DNA of 64,000 nucleotides, taken from NCBI GenBank assembly GCA_963748485.1, contig CAVVJF010000022.1, positions 186,001-250,000 of the forward strand, in the 5' to 3' direction. The DNA comes from DASRWT01 sp963748485. Lineage in GTDB: Bacteria > Methylomirabilota > Methylomirabilia > Rokubacteriales > CSP1-6. The position numbers and the translations under genes are program-made. The notes below the pieces were generated by a model, which was not told the origin of the DNA, did no database searches, and saw nothing but the letters and a program-made list of their open reading frames with translations. This document shows positions 49,811 through 59,884 of this stretch, piece after piece; within the stretch, counting starts at the first letter, position 1, and each line of letters opens with the position of its first letter.

Positions 49811-50368
49811 TCACGCCCGCGCTCGCCGTCGCCACGCCAGGAGCAGCCAGGCGGCGGGCGTGGACAGCCAGAGCCAGCCCGCGGGCGCGCCGGAGGCGAG
49901 GTCGAGGCCGAGTAGCAGGCTGCCGGTGAGGGCCGCCCACCAGAGCAGGGCCGACGTAACCGTCTCCACGGTGGGGGCCACGCCGCCCGCGAGCAGCGCC
50001 ACCGCGAGGCCGGCGGCGGCAGAATCGAGGAGGACGTCACCCGCGCTGGCCCCGCGCCCGAGCGTGGCCGCCTGGCCGGCCTCGTCGAGGAAGGCGGTGA
50101 GCGCGGCGAGCAGGACGGGCGCGCGCCAGCGTCGCAGCGTCCACCACCAGAGCGCGCCGAGCGTCGCGTAGCCCACGACGTGTCCCAGCTTGCGCGCGAG
50201 CAGGTGGGCGAGGTCGAGCAGCTCCGGGCTCGCCCACGGCAGGAGGCGGTGCAGGAGCGGCAGCGCGAAGACGCCGGTCGTTTCCGCGCTCCACGCCCCG
50301 CTCCCGAACCAGAAGATGAGGCCGGTCCAGGCGAGCGGGAGAACGAACCGGCCGGCGCTCACGCCCAC
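49811..50368 (-). CDS. VanZ-family membrane protein
   Basis: About 185 residues; GTG 50368 or 50362 are both possible and no ribosome site is clear. Hydrophobic helices include LPLAWTGLIFWFGS, KLGHVVGYATLGALWWWTL and the VanZ-like segment TAFLDEAGQAATLGRGASAG. The C-terminal half adds two helices (LLWWAALTGSLLLGLDL, LWLSTPAAWLLLAW). Family function is poorly known; VanZ gives low-level teicoplanin resistance in enterococci. The gene shares a divergent intergenic region with the helicase gene. Confidence 0.8.
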   Translation of the reverse strand: MGVSAGRFVLPLAWTGLIFWFGSGAWSAETTGVFALPLLHRLLPWASPELLDLAHLLARKLGHVVGYATLGALWWWTLRRWRAPVLLAALTAFLDEAGQAATLGRGASAGDVLLDSAAAGLAVALLAGGVAPTVETVTSALLWWAALTGSLLLGLDLASGAPAGWLWLSTPAAWLLLAWRRRARA

Positions 50369-50391
50369 AGCCTGACACGGCCGGCGCAAAG

Positions 50392-50421
50392 TTGACAACC
50401 GAGAACCGCTAAACATAGGAT
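50392..50421 (+). promoter_or_regulatory. Promoter of the mrfA-mrfB-like pair, nearly leaderless
   Basis: Perfect TTGACA at 50392-50397 and TAGGAT at 50416-50421 with an 18-base spacer. The ATG at 50427 begins five bases after the -10 box, so transcription would start at or next to the start codon. Confidence 0.6.
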
Positions 50422-50426
50422 GAGCC

Positions 50427-52778
50427 ATGCCGCTGCGGGAGTTGCTCGACGAGCTCTTGACCTCGCTCGAGACGGGCCCCCTCATCACGGCGGTCCGGCA
50501 CATCGAGGCACGCCCGGCCGTCTTCGCCCCGTTCCCCTCCTCGCTCGATCCCCGAATCATCGAGGCGCTGCGCGCGCGCGGCATCACCCAGCTCTACTCG
50601 CATCAAGCGCGGGCGTTCGAGATCGTCGCGAAGGGCGAGCACCTGGTCACGGTGACCCCCACCGCGTCCGGGAAGACGCTCTGCTTCAACCTGCCAGTTT
50701 TACAGGCCCTCGTGCAGCAGCCGGAAGGCCGCGTCCTCTATCTCTACCCCACCAAGGCCCTCGCGCAGGATCAGCTCGCCGAGCTCAACGAGCTGGCGAA
50801 GTCCCTGCCCGATCTGCGGATGTTCACCTACGACGGGGACACCCCGCAGGACGCGCGGCGGGCGGTGCGGGCGCGCGCCAACCTCGTGCTCACCAATCCT
50901 GACATGCTGCACTCGGGAATCCTGCCGCACCACACCAAGTGGGTGAACCTCTTCCAGAACCTCCGCTACGTGGTAGTGGACGAGCTGCACGCCTATCGCG
51001 GCGTCTTCGGGAGCCACCTCGCCAACGTCCTGCGCCGGCTCAAGCGCATCTGCCGTCACTACGGCTCCACCCCCCAGTTCATCATGGCGTCCGCCACCAT
51101 CGCGAACCCGCGCGAGCTGGCGGAGCGGCTCACCGGCGAAACAGTGACCGAGCTGAACGAGAGCGGGGCCCCCGTCGGCGACAAGATGTTCCTCTGCTAC
51201 AACCCCCCGGTCGTGAATCCCGAGCTGGGCATCCGCGCGCCCTATCTGGGCGAGGCGGCGAAGTTGGCGGGGCGTTTCCTCCGCGAGAAGATCGCCACCA
51301 TCGTGTTCGCGCAGAGCCGGCTCAGTACCGAGGTGCTCCTGGCCACGATCAAGCGTCTGGTCGAGGATAGGACGGGGGACGCCGGCATCGTGCGCGGGTA
51401 TCGGGGCGGGTACCTGCCGCTCCGGCGGCGCGAGGTCGAGCAGGGGCTGCGCGCGGGCCAGGTGCTGGGCGTGGTCGCCACCAGCGCGCTCGAGCTCGGC
51501 ATCGACATCGGGCATCTGGACGCGGCCGTGCTCGCGGGCTTCCCCGGCACCATCGCCTCGCTCTGGCAGCAGTCCGGGCGCGCCGGCCGTCGCACCGGCC
51601 CGTCCGCGGCGATCCTCGTGGCGACGAGCGCGCCCATGGATCAATACCTCGCCGCCCACCCCAACTACCTCTTCGGCGCCTCGCCCGAGCACGCGCGGAT
51701 CAACCCGGAGAACCCGTTCATCCTCGTCAATCACCTCAAGTGCGGCGCGTTCGAGCTGCCGTTCGCGGAGGACGAGGCGTTCGGAGCGGCCATCGCCGCG
51801 CACCTTGCCGCGCTGGAGGCGGAAGGCCTGCTCCACCGCGCGGGCGGCGTGTATCACTGGACCTCGGAGACCTATCCCGCCGACCACATCTCGCTGCGCA
51901 CGGTCACCTCCGACAACTTCCTGGTCATCGACACGACCGCGCGCGACGAGAAGCAGACCAAGCGCCGGACGATCATCGCGGAGGTGGACTGGAAGAGCGC
52001 CTTCGCCATGATCTACCCGAAGGCGATCTACATGGTGGAAGGCGAGCCGTTCGAAGTCCAGGAGCTGCGCTATCGGGAAGACGAGGAGAAGGTGGCCTAC
52101 GTCAAGCGCGTCCAGGTCGACTACTTCACCGACGCCATCAGCGCCAAGGGCGTGTGGGTCCTCCAGCGCTTCACCCGCCGGGAGTCGCCCGGCTGGGGAT
52201 CGGAGCAGGGCGAGGTCCTCGTCGCCGAAAAGGTGGTGGGGTTCAAGAAGATCAAGATGGGGACGCTGGAGAACGTGGGCTCCGGCGAGGTCGAGCTGCC
52301 GCAGCAAGAGATGCAGACCACGAGTGCGTGGCTCACCTTCGACCCCGCGCTGCTCGCCGCCATCTCGTCGAGCCGCGAGGAGCTGGTGGACGGGCTCCGC
52401 GCGCTCACCTATCTCCTCCACCACCTCGCGCCGATCTTCCTCCTCTGCGACGTCCGCGACGTGGGGGCGTGGCTGGGCGACGGCTCGCCGGCGGAGGAAG
52501 GCGTGGTCGTCACGCGCGAGACGCAGCGCACGCAGCTGCTGGGCGCCGAGCGCTTCACGCCGACCCTGTATCTCTACGACAGTCAGCCCGGCGGCATCGG
52601 CCTCGCCGAGCGCATCTTCGAGGTGCTTCCCGATCTCCTCGTCCAGGCGCGTGCCATCCTCGAGGCCTGTCCCTGTCGGTCGGGGTGCCCGTCCTGCGTG
52701 GGGCCGGTGAACGAGGTGGGCCGCCGCGCCAAGCCCATCGCGCGGGCCACCCTCGAGCGGCTCACGCCGCGCGCCTGA
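50427..52778 (+). CDS. mrfA: MrfA-like (YprA/Hrq1-family) DEAD/H helicase with four-cysteine C-terminus
   Basis: 783 residues. Helicase motifs: Walker A TPTASGKTLC, DELH box VVDELHAYRG, motif III ASATIANP, and QQSGRAGRRTG (motif VI). The C-terminal DUF1998 region ends with the cysteine cluster CPCRSGCPSCVGP. In Bacillus subtilis MrfA works with the exonuclease MrfB to repair mitomycin C damage; the same pairing here (MrfB-like gene 22 bases downstream) supports the assignment. The chemistry in this organism is inferred from that system. Confidence 0.9.
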   Translation: MPLRELLDELLTSLETGPLITAVRHIEARPAVFAPFPSSLDPRIIEALRARGITQLYSHQARAFEIVAKGEHLVTVTPTASGKTLCFNLPVLQALVQQPEGRVLYLYPTKALAQDQLAELNELAKSLPDLRMFTYDGDTPQDARRAVRARANLVLTNPDMLHSGILPHHTKWVNLFQNLRYVVVDELHAYRGVFGSHLANVLRRLKRICRHYGSTPQFIMASATIANPRELAERLTGETVTELNESGAPVGDKMFLCYNPPVVNPELGIRAPYLGEAAKLAGRFLREKIATIVFAQSRLSTEVLLATIKRLVEDRTGDAGIVRGYRGGYLPLRRREVEQGLRAGQVLGVVATSALELGIDIGHLDAAVLAGFPGTIASLWQQSGRAGRRTGPSAAILVATSAPMDQYLAAHPNYLFGASPEHARINPENPFILVNHLKCGAFELPFAEDEAFGAAIAAHLAALEAEGLLHRAGGVYHWTSETYPADHISLRTVTSDNFLVIDTTARDEKQTKRRTIIAEVDWKSAFAMIYPKAIYMVEGEPFEVQELRYREDEEKVAYVKRVQVDYFTDAISAKGVWVLQRFTRRESPGWGSEQGEVLVAEKVVGFKKIKMGTLENVGSGEVELPQQEMQTTSAWLTFDPALLAAISSSREELVDGLRALTYLLHHLAPIFLLCDVRDVGAWLGDGSPAEEGVVVTRETQRTQLLGAERFTPTLYLYDSQPGGIGLAERIFEVLPDLLVQARAILEACPCRSGCPSCVGPVNEVGRRAKPIARATLERLTPRA

Positions 52779-52800
52779 CCGCCAAGAGCGCCCCCCGGCC

Positions 52801-54021
52801 GTGGCCATTCCCATCGAGCTTCGCCAGGTCATCCGCCGCATCGAGGAGCGCACGCGAACCGCCCCGCCGCGGCCGGCGCGCCGCGGCGCCCCCCTCGAGG
52901 AACTGCTCGACGGCGAGGTCGAGATCACCGACCGCGGCCGCGTGCTCGTGGTACGGCGCCGCTTCCCCCTCGACCACGCGCACGGGCGGCAGCCACTTGC
53001 TTCGGTGGGCGCCCTGGACCCCGGCGTGCTCGACATGCTCGGCCGCGGCGAGGCGCCGCCCGCCGCGCGCCGCCTCGTCTATCTCGACACCGAGACCACG
53101 GGCCTCGCCGGCGGGACCGGCACCTACGTGTTCCTCGTGGGCGCCGGCTTCGTGGACGGCGACGAGTTCGAGGTTCGGCAGTACTTCATGCGCGACCTGG
53201 ACGAGGAGCCGGCGCTGCTGACCGCGCTCGAGTCCCTGCTGGCCCGGTTCGACGGCTGGGTGACCTACAACGGGACCGGCTTCGATCTGCCGCTCCTCGA
53301 GACGCGCTTCATCCTCGGCCGCCGGCGTTGGCCCGCCGATCGCTTCCACCTGGACCTGCTCGGCTCGGCACGGCGACTCTGGCGCGAGCGGCTCCCCGAC
53401 TGCCGGCTCGGCACGGTGGAGCAAAACATCCTCCGCTTCTACCGAAAAGACGATCTGCCGGGCGCCCTCATTCCCGCCGTCTACTTCGACTACCTCCGTC
53501 GGAAGCAGCCGGGCGAGCTTCCCCGGGTGTTCGAGCACAATCGCCACGACATCCTGTCGCTCGCCGCCCTGACCGGCTGGGTGGCGGAGGCCGCGCGGCG
53601 GGCGCCCGCCGACGATATTGAACCCGACGAGCTTGCTGGATTCGGCTGGCTCTGGGAAGCGCGCGACGCGGAGCGGGGGGAGGCCTGCTTCCGTCAGGCG
53701 CTCGCGAGCGGGATCACCGGCGCGGGCCGCGCCCGCCTGCTCGCGCGGCTGGCGTGGCGGGAGAAGCGGCGCGCGCGGTGGACGGAGGCACGGGCGCTGT
53801 GGGACGAGCTGGCGCGCGGCCAGCGCGTGTTCGATCCGCGGCCGTGGGAGGAGATGGCCAAGATCGACGAGCACCGCCTCCGGGACTGGAGCGGCGCGCA
53901 GGCCATCGTCCGCGAAGCCCTCACGCGCGCCGCGGCCGATCGCGCGTCCGAGGCCATCCAGGCGCTGCTCGGCCATCGCCTCGAGCGCCTCGAGCGACGG
54001 CTCGCGCGCCTCGCGGACTAG
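52801..54021 (+). CDS. mrfB: MrfB-like (YprB) RNase-H-fold exonuclease with helical-repeat C-terminus
   Basis: 406 residues from a GTG. DEDD-type exonuclease motifs: VYLDTETTG (Exo I, about residue 93), TYNGTGFDLPLL (Exo II) and NRHDILSLAAL (Exo III). Residues from about 270 form TPR-like helices (RARLLARLAWREKRRARWTE). It follows the MrfA-like helicase directly, as in Bacillus subtilis yprAB. Its last four bases overlap the convergent ABC ATPase gene. Confidence 0.9.
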   Translation: MAIPIELRQVIRRIEERTRTAPPRPARRGAPLEELLDGEVEITDRGRVLVVRRRFPLDHAHGRQPLASVGALDPGVLDMLGRGEAPPAARRLVYLDTETTGLAGGTGTYVFLVGAGFVDGDEFEVRQYFMRDLDEEPALLTALESLLARFDGWVTYNGTGFDLPLLETRFILGRRRWPADRFHLDLLGSARRLWRERLPDCRLGTVEQNILRFYRKDDLPGALIPAVYFDYLRRKQPGELPRVFEHNRHDILSLAALTGWVAEAARRAPADDIEPDELAGFGWLWEARDAERGEACFRQALASGITGAGRARLLARLAWREKRRARWTEARALWDELARGQRVFDPRPWEEMAKIDEHRLRDWSGAQAIVREALTRAAADRASEAIQALLGHRLERLERRLARLAD

Positions 54022-55073
54022 TCGGGGCGGCCAGCCTCCGCGGGGAAGGCGACCACGTGCAGGACCTGCGCCTCGGCGTGGACTCGGCTGCCGGTGGTGA
54101 ACATCGACGCCGACGGCTGCGAGGAATGCACGCGATGGCCCGAGGGCAGGCGGATGCAGTAGAGGGTCTCGGAGCCCCGGAAGAAACGGCGGACGATGAC
54201 CCCCGACCCGTCGGCGCTGGGCACGAAGCTGATGTCGTCGGGACGGATCATCACCTCGACCGGTGTGCCCGCGGCGAGCCCGTCCCGGTTGGCGAAGACA
54301 CCCAGCTCGGTGACGATGCCCTCTGCGGTCACGAGACCAGGGAGGAAGTCGGCCGCCCCCACGAACTCGGCGACGAACTGTGTGGCGGGGCGGTGATACA
54401 CGTCCTCGGGTGATGCGAGCTGCGCGATGCGGCCCCCGTGGAGGACGCCCACGCGGTCGGCGAGGGTGAAGGCTTCCTCCTGGTCGTGGGTCACGAACAC
54501 CGCGGTGGTCCCGGTGTTGCGCAGGATGGCCTCGACGTCATCCCGCATCTGCGCGCGCAGGTCGGCGTCGAGGTTCGAGAACGGCTCGTCGAGCAGGAGC
54601 AAGGCGGGAGCGGGGGCCAGCGCGCGAGCCACCGCCACGCGCTGCTGCTGGCCTCCGGACAGCTCGTGCGGGAAGCGGCCGCCGAATCCCTCTAGTCCCA
54701 CCAGGTCGAGCACGTCGCCGATGCGCGCGCGCCGCGCCGACCGATCCAGGCGGTCCAGGCCGAAGCCGACATTATCGTCTACGGAGAGATGGGGGAAGAG
54801 CGCGTAGTCCTGGAACACGATGCCGACGCCGCGCGCCTCGGGCGCCACGAAGCGTCCGGGGCCTGCCACGACGTCGCCCCGCAGACTCACCGTGCCGGCG
54901 TCGGGCGCCTCGAACCCGGCGATCAGCCGAAGCGTGGTGGTCTTCCCGCACCCCGATGGGCCGAGCAGGGCCACGATCTCCCCCTCCTCCACCGCAAGCG
55001 ACAGGCCGTTCACCGCGGGCGGCTGATCCGCGGCATAGCGCTTGGAGACATCAGCGAGGGTCAGGAGGGGCAC
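54018..55073 (-). CDS. ABC transporter ATPase with TOBE domain (PotA/FbpC-like)
   Basis: 351 residues from a GTG. Walker A LLGPSGCGKTTTLRLIAG, Q-loop VFQDYALFPH, signature LSGGQQQRVAVARALA, Walker B LLLLDEPFSNLD and switch His in VFVTHDQEEA. The C-terminal part from about residue 240 is a TOBE domain (MIRPDDISF, IVRRFFRGSE) typical of iron, polyamine or sulfate importers. No cognate permease or binding protein is adjacent. It lies four bases after the 2-hydroxyacid dehydrogenase gene on the same strand. Confidence 0.92.
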   Translation of the reverse strand: MPLLTLADVSKRYAADQPPAVNGLSLAVEEGEIVALLGPSGCGKTTTLRLIAGFEAPDAGTVSLRGDVVAGPGRFVAPEARGVGIVFQDYALFPHLSVDDNVGFGLDRLDRSARRARIGDVLDLVGLEGFGGRFPHELSGGQQQRVAVARALAPAPALLLLDEPFSNLDADLRAQMRDDVEAILRNTGTTAVFVTHDQEEAFTLADRVGVLHGGRIAQLASPEDVYHRPATQFVAEFVGAADFLPGLVTAEGIVTELGVFANRDGLAAGTPVEVMIRPDDISFVPSADGSGVIVRRFFRGSETLYCIRLPSGHRVHSSQPSASMFTTGSRVHAEAQVLHVVAFPAEAGRPD

Positions 55074-55077
55074 GGGC

Positions 55078-56073
55078 TCAGCGGCGCGCGAGGACTTCCG
55101 GGTTCACGGGGGTGAGGGGTGCCCGGCCTTCGAGCACGGCCAGGCAGTTCTCCACGGCGAGGCGCGCCATCTCCACGCGAGTCGCGTGGGACGCGCTGGC
55201 GATGTGGGGCGCCAGGACCACGTTGTCGAGCCCGATGAGGCCCGGGTGCACCGTCGGCTCCTCCTCGAAGACATCGAGCCCGGCCCCCGCGATCCAGCCT
55301 TCCTTGAGGGCCTGGACGAGCGCGGCCTCGTCGACCACCGGCCCCCGGGCGGCATTGACGAGATAGGCGGTCCGCTTCATGGTCCGGAGCGACTGGGCAT
55401 TGATCAGGTGGCGGGTCTCCGGCAGGAGCGGGGTGTGGAGGGAGACGAAGTCCGCCTCGCGTAGCAGGGTAGCCAGGTCGACCCGGGTCGCGCGGAGTTC
55501 TGCCTCGACCGCAGCGGGGGCGGCCATGGCGTCCTGGTAGAGCACGCGCATCCCGAAACCCAGGGCGCGCCGCGCTACCGCCCGGCCGATTCGCCCGAAG
55601 CCGACGACGCCGAGGGTCTTGCCGTGGACGTCGCCGCCCAGCAGCACCATGTACTCCCACTGGAGGAACTTGCCGGCGCGCACGTAGCGGTCACCCTCGA
55701 CGAGCCGGCGAGCCGTGGCCATCAGCAGGGTCCAGGCGAAATCCGCGGTGGTCTCGGTGAGCACATCCGGGGTGTTGGTGACCACCACGCCCGCCTTGGT
55801 GGCCGCCGCCACGTCGATGTTGTTGTAGCCCACCGCCACGTTGGCGATCACCCGGAGCCCGGGGCCTCCGGCAAGCACCTCAGCGTCGATGGTGTCGGTG
55901 ATGAGGCAGACGAGCCCCCGCCGATCCCGTAGCCGTGCCTTGAGATCGGCCTTGCTCAGGGGCCGATCGCCGGTGTGGAGATCCACGTCGGCGCGGCTCC
56001 GCGCGAGCGCGATGGCCTCCTCGGGAAGAGCCCGAGAGACCAGGATCGTTGTCGCATCCCCGCTGTGGGCCAT
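55078..56073 (-). CDS. D-2-hydroxyacid dehydrogenase (glyoxylate/hydroxypyruvate reductase-like)
   Basis: 331 residues. NAD-binding loop GVVGFGRIGRAVARRALGFG near residue 155, substrate-carboxylate contact NVAVGYNNID, catalytic Arg in VNAARGPVVDE, Glu in EEEPTVHPGL and His in APHIASASHATR. The acceptable substrates are glyoxylate, hydroxypyruvate or a sugar keto-acid. A GGAG ribosome site precedes the ATG at 56073. It is divergent from groES; the shared region holds the heat-shock promoter. Confidence 0.9.
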   Translation of the reverse strand: MAHSGDATTILVSRALPEEAIALARSRADVDLHTGDRPLSKADLKARLRDRRGLVCLITDTIDAEVLAGGPGLRVIANVAVGYNNIDVAAATKAGVVVTNTPDVLTETTADFAWTLLMATARRLVEGDRYVRAGKFLQWEYMVLLGGDVHGKTLGVVGFGRIGRAVARRALGFGMRVLYQDAMAAPAAVEAELRATRVDLATLLREADFVSLHTPLLPETRHLINAQSLRTMKRTAYLVNAARGPVVDEAALVQALKEGWIAGAGLDVFEEEPTVHPGLIGLDNVVLAPHIASASHATRVEMARLAVENCLAVLEGRAPLTPVNPEVLARR

Positions 56074-56122
56074 TCGGGATCTCCGAAACGTAAGTTATTG
56101 AGATCTAATGACTCAGTGCCGC

Positions 56123-56150
56123 TTGACAGACCCAGGATCGCCGCTATACT
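56123..56150 (+). promoter_or_regulatory. Sigma-70 promoter of groESL
   Basis: Perfect TTGACA (56123-56128), 16-base spacer, TATACT (56145-56150). The CIRCE operator begins on the last two bases of the -10 box, so bound repressor should block polymerase. Confidence 0.9.
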
Positions 56151-56175
56151 AGCAGTCGCACTCGATGAGTGCTAA
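56149..56175 (+). promoter_or_regulatory. CIRCE operator (HrcA-binding inverted repeat)
   Basis: Right arm GAGTGCTAA (56167-56175) is perfect; left arm CTAGCAGTC (56149-56157) matches the consensus TTAGCACTC at seven of nine positions, and the spacer is exactly nine bases. HrcA repression of chaperone genes is the known role. hrcA itself is not in this window. Confidence 0.88.
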
Positions 56176-56240
56176 CACGTTTTCGGCGGTCGTGGCGGCC
56201 GCCAGGCCAAACATCTTACCTAGTAGGAGGCGCGTTCACC

Positions 56241-56528
56241 ATGAAAGTTCGTCCGTTGCACGATCGCATCCTCGTCAAGCGTATCGAGGAAGGGGAAGTC
56301 CGGAAGGGCGGCATCATCATCCCCGACACCGCCAAGGAAAAGCCCCAGGAGGGCAAGGTGGTCGCCGTCGGGAACGGCAAGGTGACGGATGAGGGCAAAA
56401 AGATCCCTCTCGACGTCAAGGCCGGCGACAAGATTCTCTTCGGCAAGTACTCGGGTTCCGAGGTCAAGGTCGACGACGAGGAGTACCTGATCCTGCGCGA
56501 GGAAGACGTGCTCGCGATCATCGAGTAG
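56241..56528 (+). CDS. groES: Co-chaperonin GroES
   Basis: 95 residues from the ATG at 56241, chosen for the strong AGGAGG 10 bases upstream. VRPLHDRILVKRIEEGEVRK opens the fold; the mobile loop that contacts GroEL contains KGGIIIPDTAKEKPQEG; and DEEYLILREEDVLAIIE ends it. It caps the GroEL chamber during protein folding. Under the CIRCE promoter, it is co-transcribed with groEL 78 bases downstream. Confidence 0.97.
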   Translation: MKVRPLHDRILVKRIEEGEVRKGGIIIPDTAKEKPQEGKVVAVGNGKVTDEGKKIPLDVKAGDKILFGKYSGSEVKVDDEEYLILREEDVLAIIE

Positions 56529-56606
56529 CCGAAGGCATCGAGCGCCACCAACCCGACCGCGCCTCCGGGCCGGTCCATTCCAAGCGAACGAACAGGAGAG
56601 ACAGAG

Positions 56607-58226
<1,620 letters not shown>

Positions 58227-58252
58227 GCCGGCCGACGCCAGACCGGCTCACG

Positions 58253-58293
58253 CACGGCCCCTGCCCGGACGGGCAGGGGCCGTGTCTCTTTTC
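58253..58293 (+). terminator. Intrinsic terminator after groEL
   Basis: A perfect 14-bp stem, CACGGCCCCTGCCC and GGGCAGGGGCCGTG, around a GGAC loop (58267-58270), followed by TCTCTTTTCC. It should end the groESL transcript before the rpsF promoter. Confidence 0.92.
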
Positions 58294-58302
58294 CTGCACG
58301 TC

Positions 58303-58332
58303 TTGACCGGCTCCCGCGAGGTTGCCTAAACT
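58303..58332 (+). promoter_or_regulatory. Candidate promoter of the rpsF-ssb/rpsR/rplI/dnaB operon
   Basis: TTGACC (58303-58308) and TAAACT (58327-58332) with an 18-base spacer, just after the groEL terminator, leaving a leader of about 40 bases. Confidence 0.55.
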
Positions 58333-58381
58333 CTGGCCGTCTGGTAGGGTTAACTGCTTTTCTGATTGGTCCGTGTGATCC

Positions 58382-59164
58382 ATGGTGAATCTGAAGGGGG
58401 TGACGCAACTGTATCCGTACGAGATTCTGGTGATCTTCGATCCGCGTCCGACCGACGAGGAGGTAGCGGCGCTTCTCACGCGCCTGCAGGACAACCTCAA
58501 GGGTCTGGGCGCCGCGGTCGGCAAGGTCGAGAACTGGGGCAAGCGCCGGCTCACCTACGACATGCGGAAGCAGCGCGAGGGCACGTACGCGGTGATGGAG
58601 TGCTCGGCCGAGCCCACCGTCGTCAAGGAGTTCGAGCGGCAACTGCGGCTGAACGAGAACGTCCTCCGCTACATGACGACGCGGGTGCCGGTGCGGAAGC
58701 GCCAGCGCTCGGCGCCGAAGGTGGAGGTGGCGGTTCCGGAGGAGACGGTTCTGATGGCAAGCCTCAACAAGGTGTTCCTCATCGGGAACCTGACGCGTCC
58801 ACCGGAGCTCCGCTACACCCCGAGCGGTACCGCCGTGTCCGATCTCCGGCTTGCCGTAAATCGCGGGTACACCACCCAGGGCGGGGAGAAGCGCGAGGAA
58901 ACCTGCTTCCTCACCGTGGTCGTCTGGGGCAAGCAGGCGGAGACCTGCGGCGAGTATCTGGACAAGGGCAGCCCCATCATGGTGGAGGGCCGGCTCCAGA
59001 CGCGGGACTGGGAAACGAAGGACGGACAGAAGCGCAGCGTCGTCGAGGTGGTCGCCGAGCGTGTGCAGTTCATGGGCCGGACCAAGAGTCCGGTGGCACC
59101 GGGGGCGCCTGCCGAGGGCGGCGGCGATACCATGCAAGACGGGGACGACGAGGTCCCCTTCTAA
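58382..59164 (+). CDS. rpsF-ssb: Ribosomal protein bS6 and single-stranded DNA-binding protein in one continuous frame
   Basis: 260 residues. Residues 1 to about 120 are bS6 (YPYEILVIFDPRPTDEEV, VENWGKRRLTYDMRKQREG, NENVLRYMTTRVPVRKRQ). Without any stop the frame runs on through PKVEVAVPEETVLM into SSB (SLNKVFLIGNLTRPPELRYT, LTVVVWGKQAETCGEYLDKG), ending in the acidic DGDDEVPF tail that binds partner proteins. Normally these are two genes. An ATG at 58754 begins SSB and has GGAGGAGA just before it, so separate SSB could be made by internal initiation. The start of bS6 may be ATG 58382 or GTG 58400. Confidence 0.9.
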   Translation: MVNLKGVTQLYPYEILVIFDPRPTDEEVAALLTRLQDNLKGLGAAVGKVENWGKRRLTYDMRKQREGTYAVMECSAEPTVVKEFERQLRLNENVLRYMTTRVPVRKRQRSAPKVEVAVPEETVLMASLNKVFLIGNLTRPPELRYTPSGTAVSDLRLAVNRGYTTQGGEKREETCFLTVVVWGKQAETCGEYLDKGSPIMVEGRLQTRDWETKDGQKRSVVEVVAERVQFMGRTKSPVAPGAPAEGGGDTMQDGDDEVPF

Positions 59165-59176
59165 AAGGAGCGAGCC

Positions 59177-59422
59177 ATTCCGCCTGCATCCAAGCCCGTG
59201 AAGCGACGCCGGTTCGGCCGGCGCAAGGTCTGCAAGTTCTGTGTGGACAAGGTGAGCCTGGTCGACTACAAGGACATCCGACGGCTGCGCGGCTTCGTCT
59301 CCGAGCGCGGCAAGATCACCCCGCGGCGCATCTCCGGCAGCTGCGCCCGTCATCAGCGCCAGCTCACGCGGGCCATCCGGCGCGCCCGTACGGTGGCGCT
59401 GGTCCCCTACACGGGCGAATAG
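59177..59422 (+). CDS. rpsR: Ribosomal protein bS18, probable ATT start
   Basis: About 81 residues. KRRRFGRRKVCKFC, the DYKDIRRLRGFVSERGKI block and TPRRISGSCARHQRQLTRAI identify bS18. The first ordinary start is GTG 59198 in front of KRRRFG, but the only ribosome site, AAAAGGAG, is at 59163-59170, about 28 bases before it. It is correctly spaced for ATT 59177, which gives the family-like N-terminus PPASKPVKRRRFG. I therefore favour the rare ATT start, as seen in infC. Confidence 0.9.
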   Translation: MPPASKPVKRRRFGRRKVCKFCVDKVSLVDYKDIRRLRGFVSERGKITPRRISGSCARHQRQLTRAIRRARTVALVPYTGE

Positions 59423-59439
59423 GCCCGGGCGCGTCCGCG

Positions 59440-59883
59440 ATGAAGATCATCCTGCTCGACGATGTCCCCAAGCTTGGCCGGCGCGGTGAGGTGCGTGACG
59501 TCTCCGACGGCTACGCCCGCAACTACCTCCTGCCCCACAAGCTCGCCCTGAACGCGACCGACGCGAACCTCAAGAACCTCGATCAGATCAAGGCGCGCCA
59601 GGAAAGCCAGGCGGCCAAGATCCGCGCGGCGTCCGAGGGACAGGCCCGCGCGATCGAGGGCCTCGCCTTCACCCAGGTCCGGCAGGCCTCCGACGAGGGC
59701 AAGCTCTTCGGATCGGTGGGCAAGGCGGACATCGCCGCCTTCCTCGCCCAGCACGGAATCGAGGTGGAGCGGCGGCGCATCATGCTGGACGAGCCCATCA
59801 AGACCCTCGGCGAAGTCAGCGTGCCCATTCGCCTTCCCGCCGAGGTCACCGCGCAGCTGAAGGTCGCCGTCAGCCGGGAATAG
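59440..59883 (+). CDS. rplI: Ribosomal protein bL9
   Basis: 147 residues from ATG 59440. KIILLDDVPKLGRRGEVRDV and SDGYARNYLLPHKLA are the N-terminal rRNA-binding domain; a long connecting helix (LDQIKARQESQAAKIRAASE) leads to the C-terminal domain GKLFGSVGKADIAAFLAQHG. Located between rpsR and dnaB as in most bacteria. Confidence 0.96.
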   Translation: MKIILLDDVPKLGRRGEVRDVSDGYARNYLLPHKLALNATDANLKNLDQIKARQESQAAKIRAASEGQARAIEGLAFTQVRQASDEGKLFGSVGKADIAAFLAQHGIEVERRRIMLDEPIKTLGEVSVPIRLPAEVTAQLKVAVSRE

Positions 59884-59884
59884 C

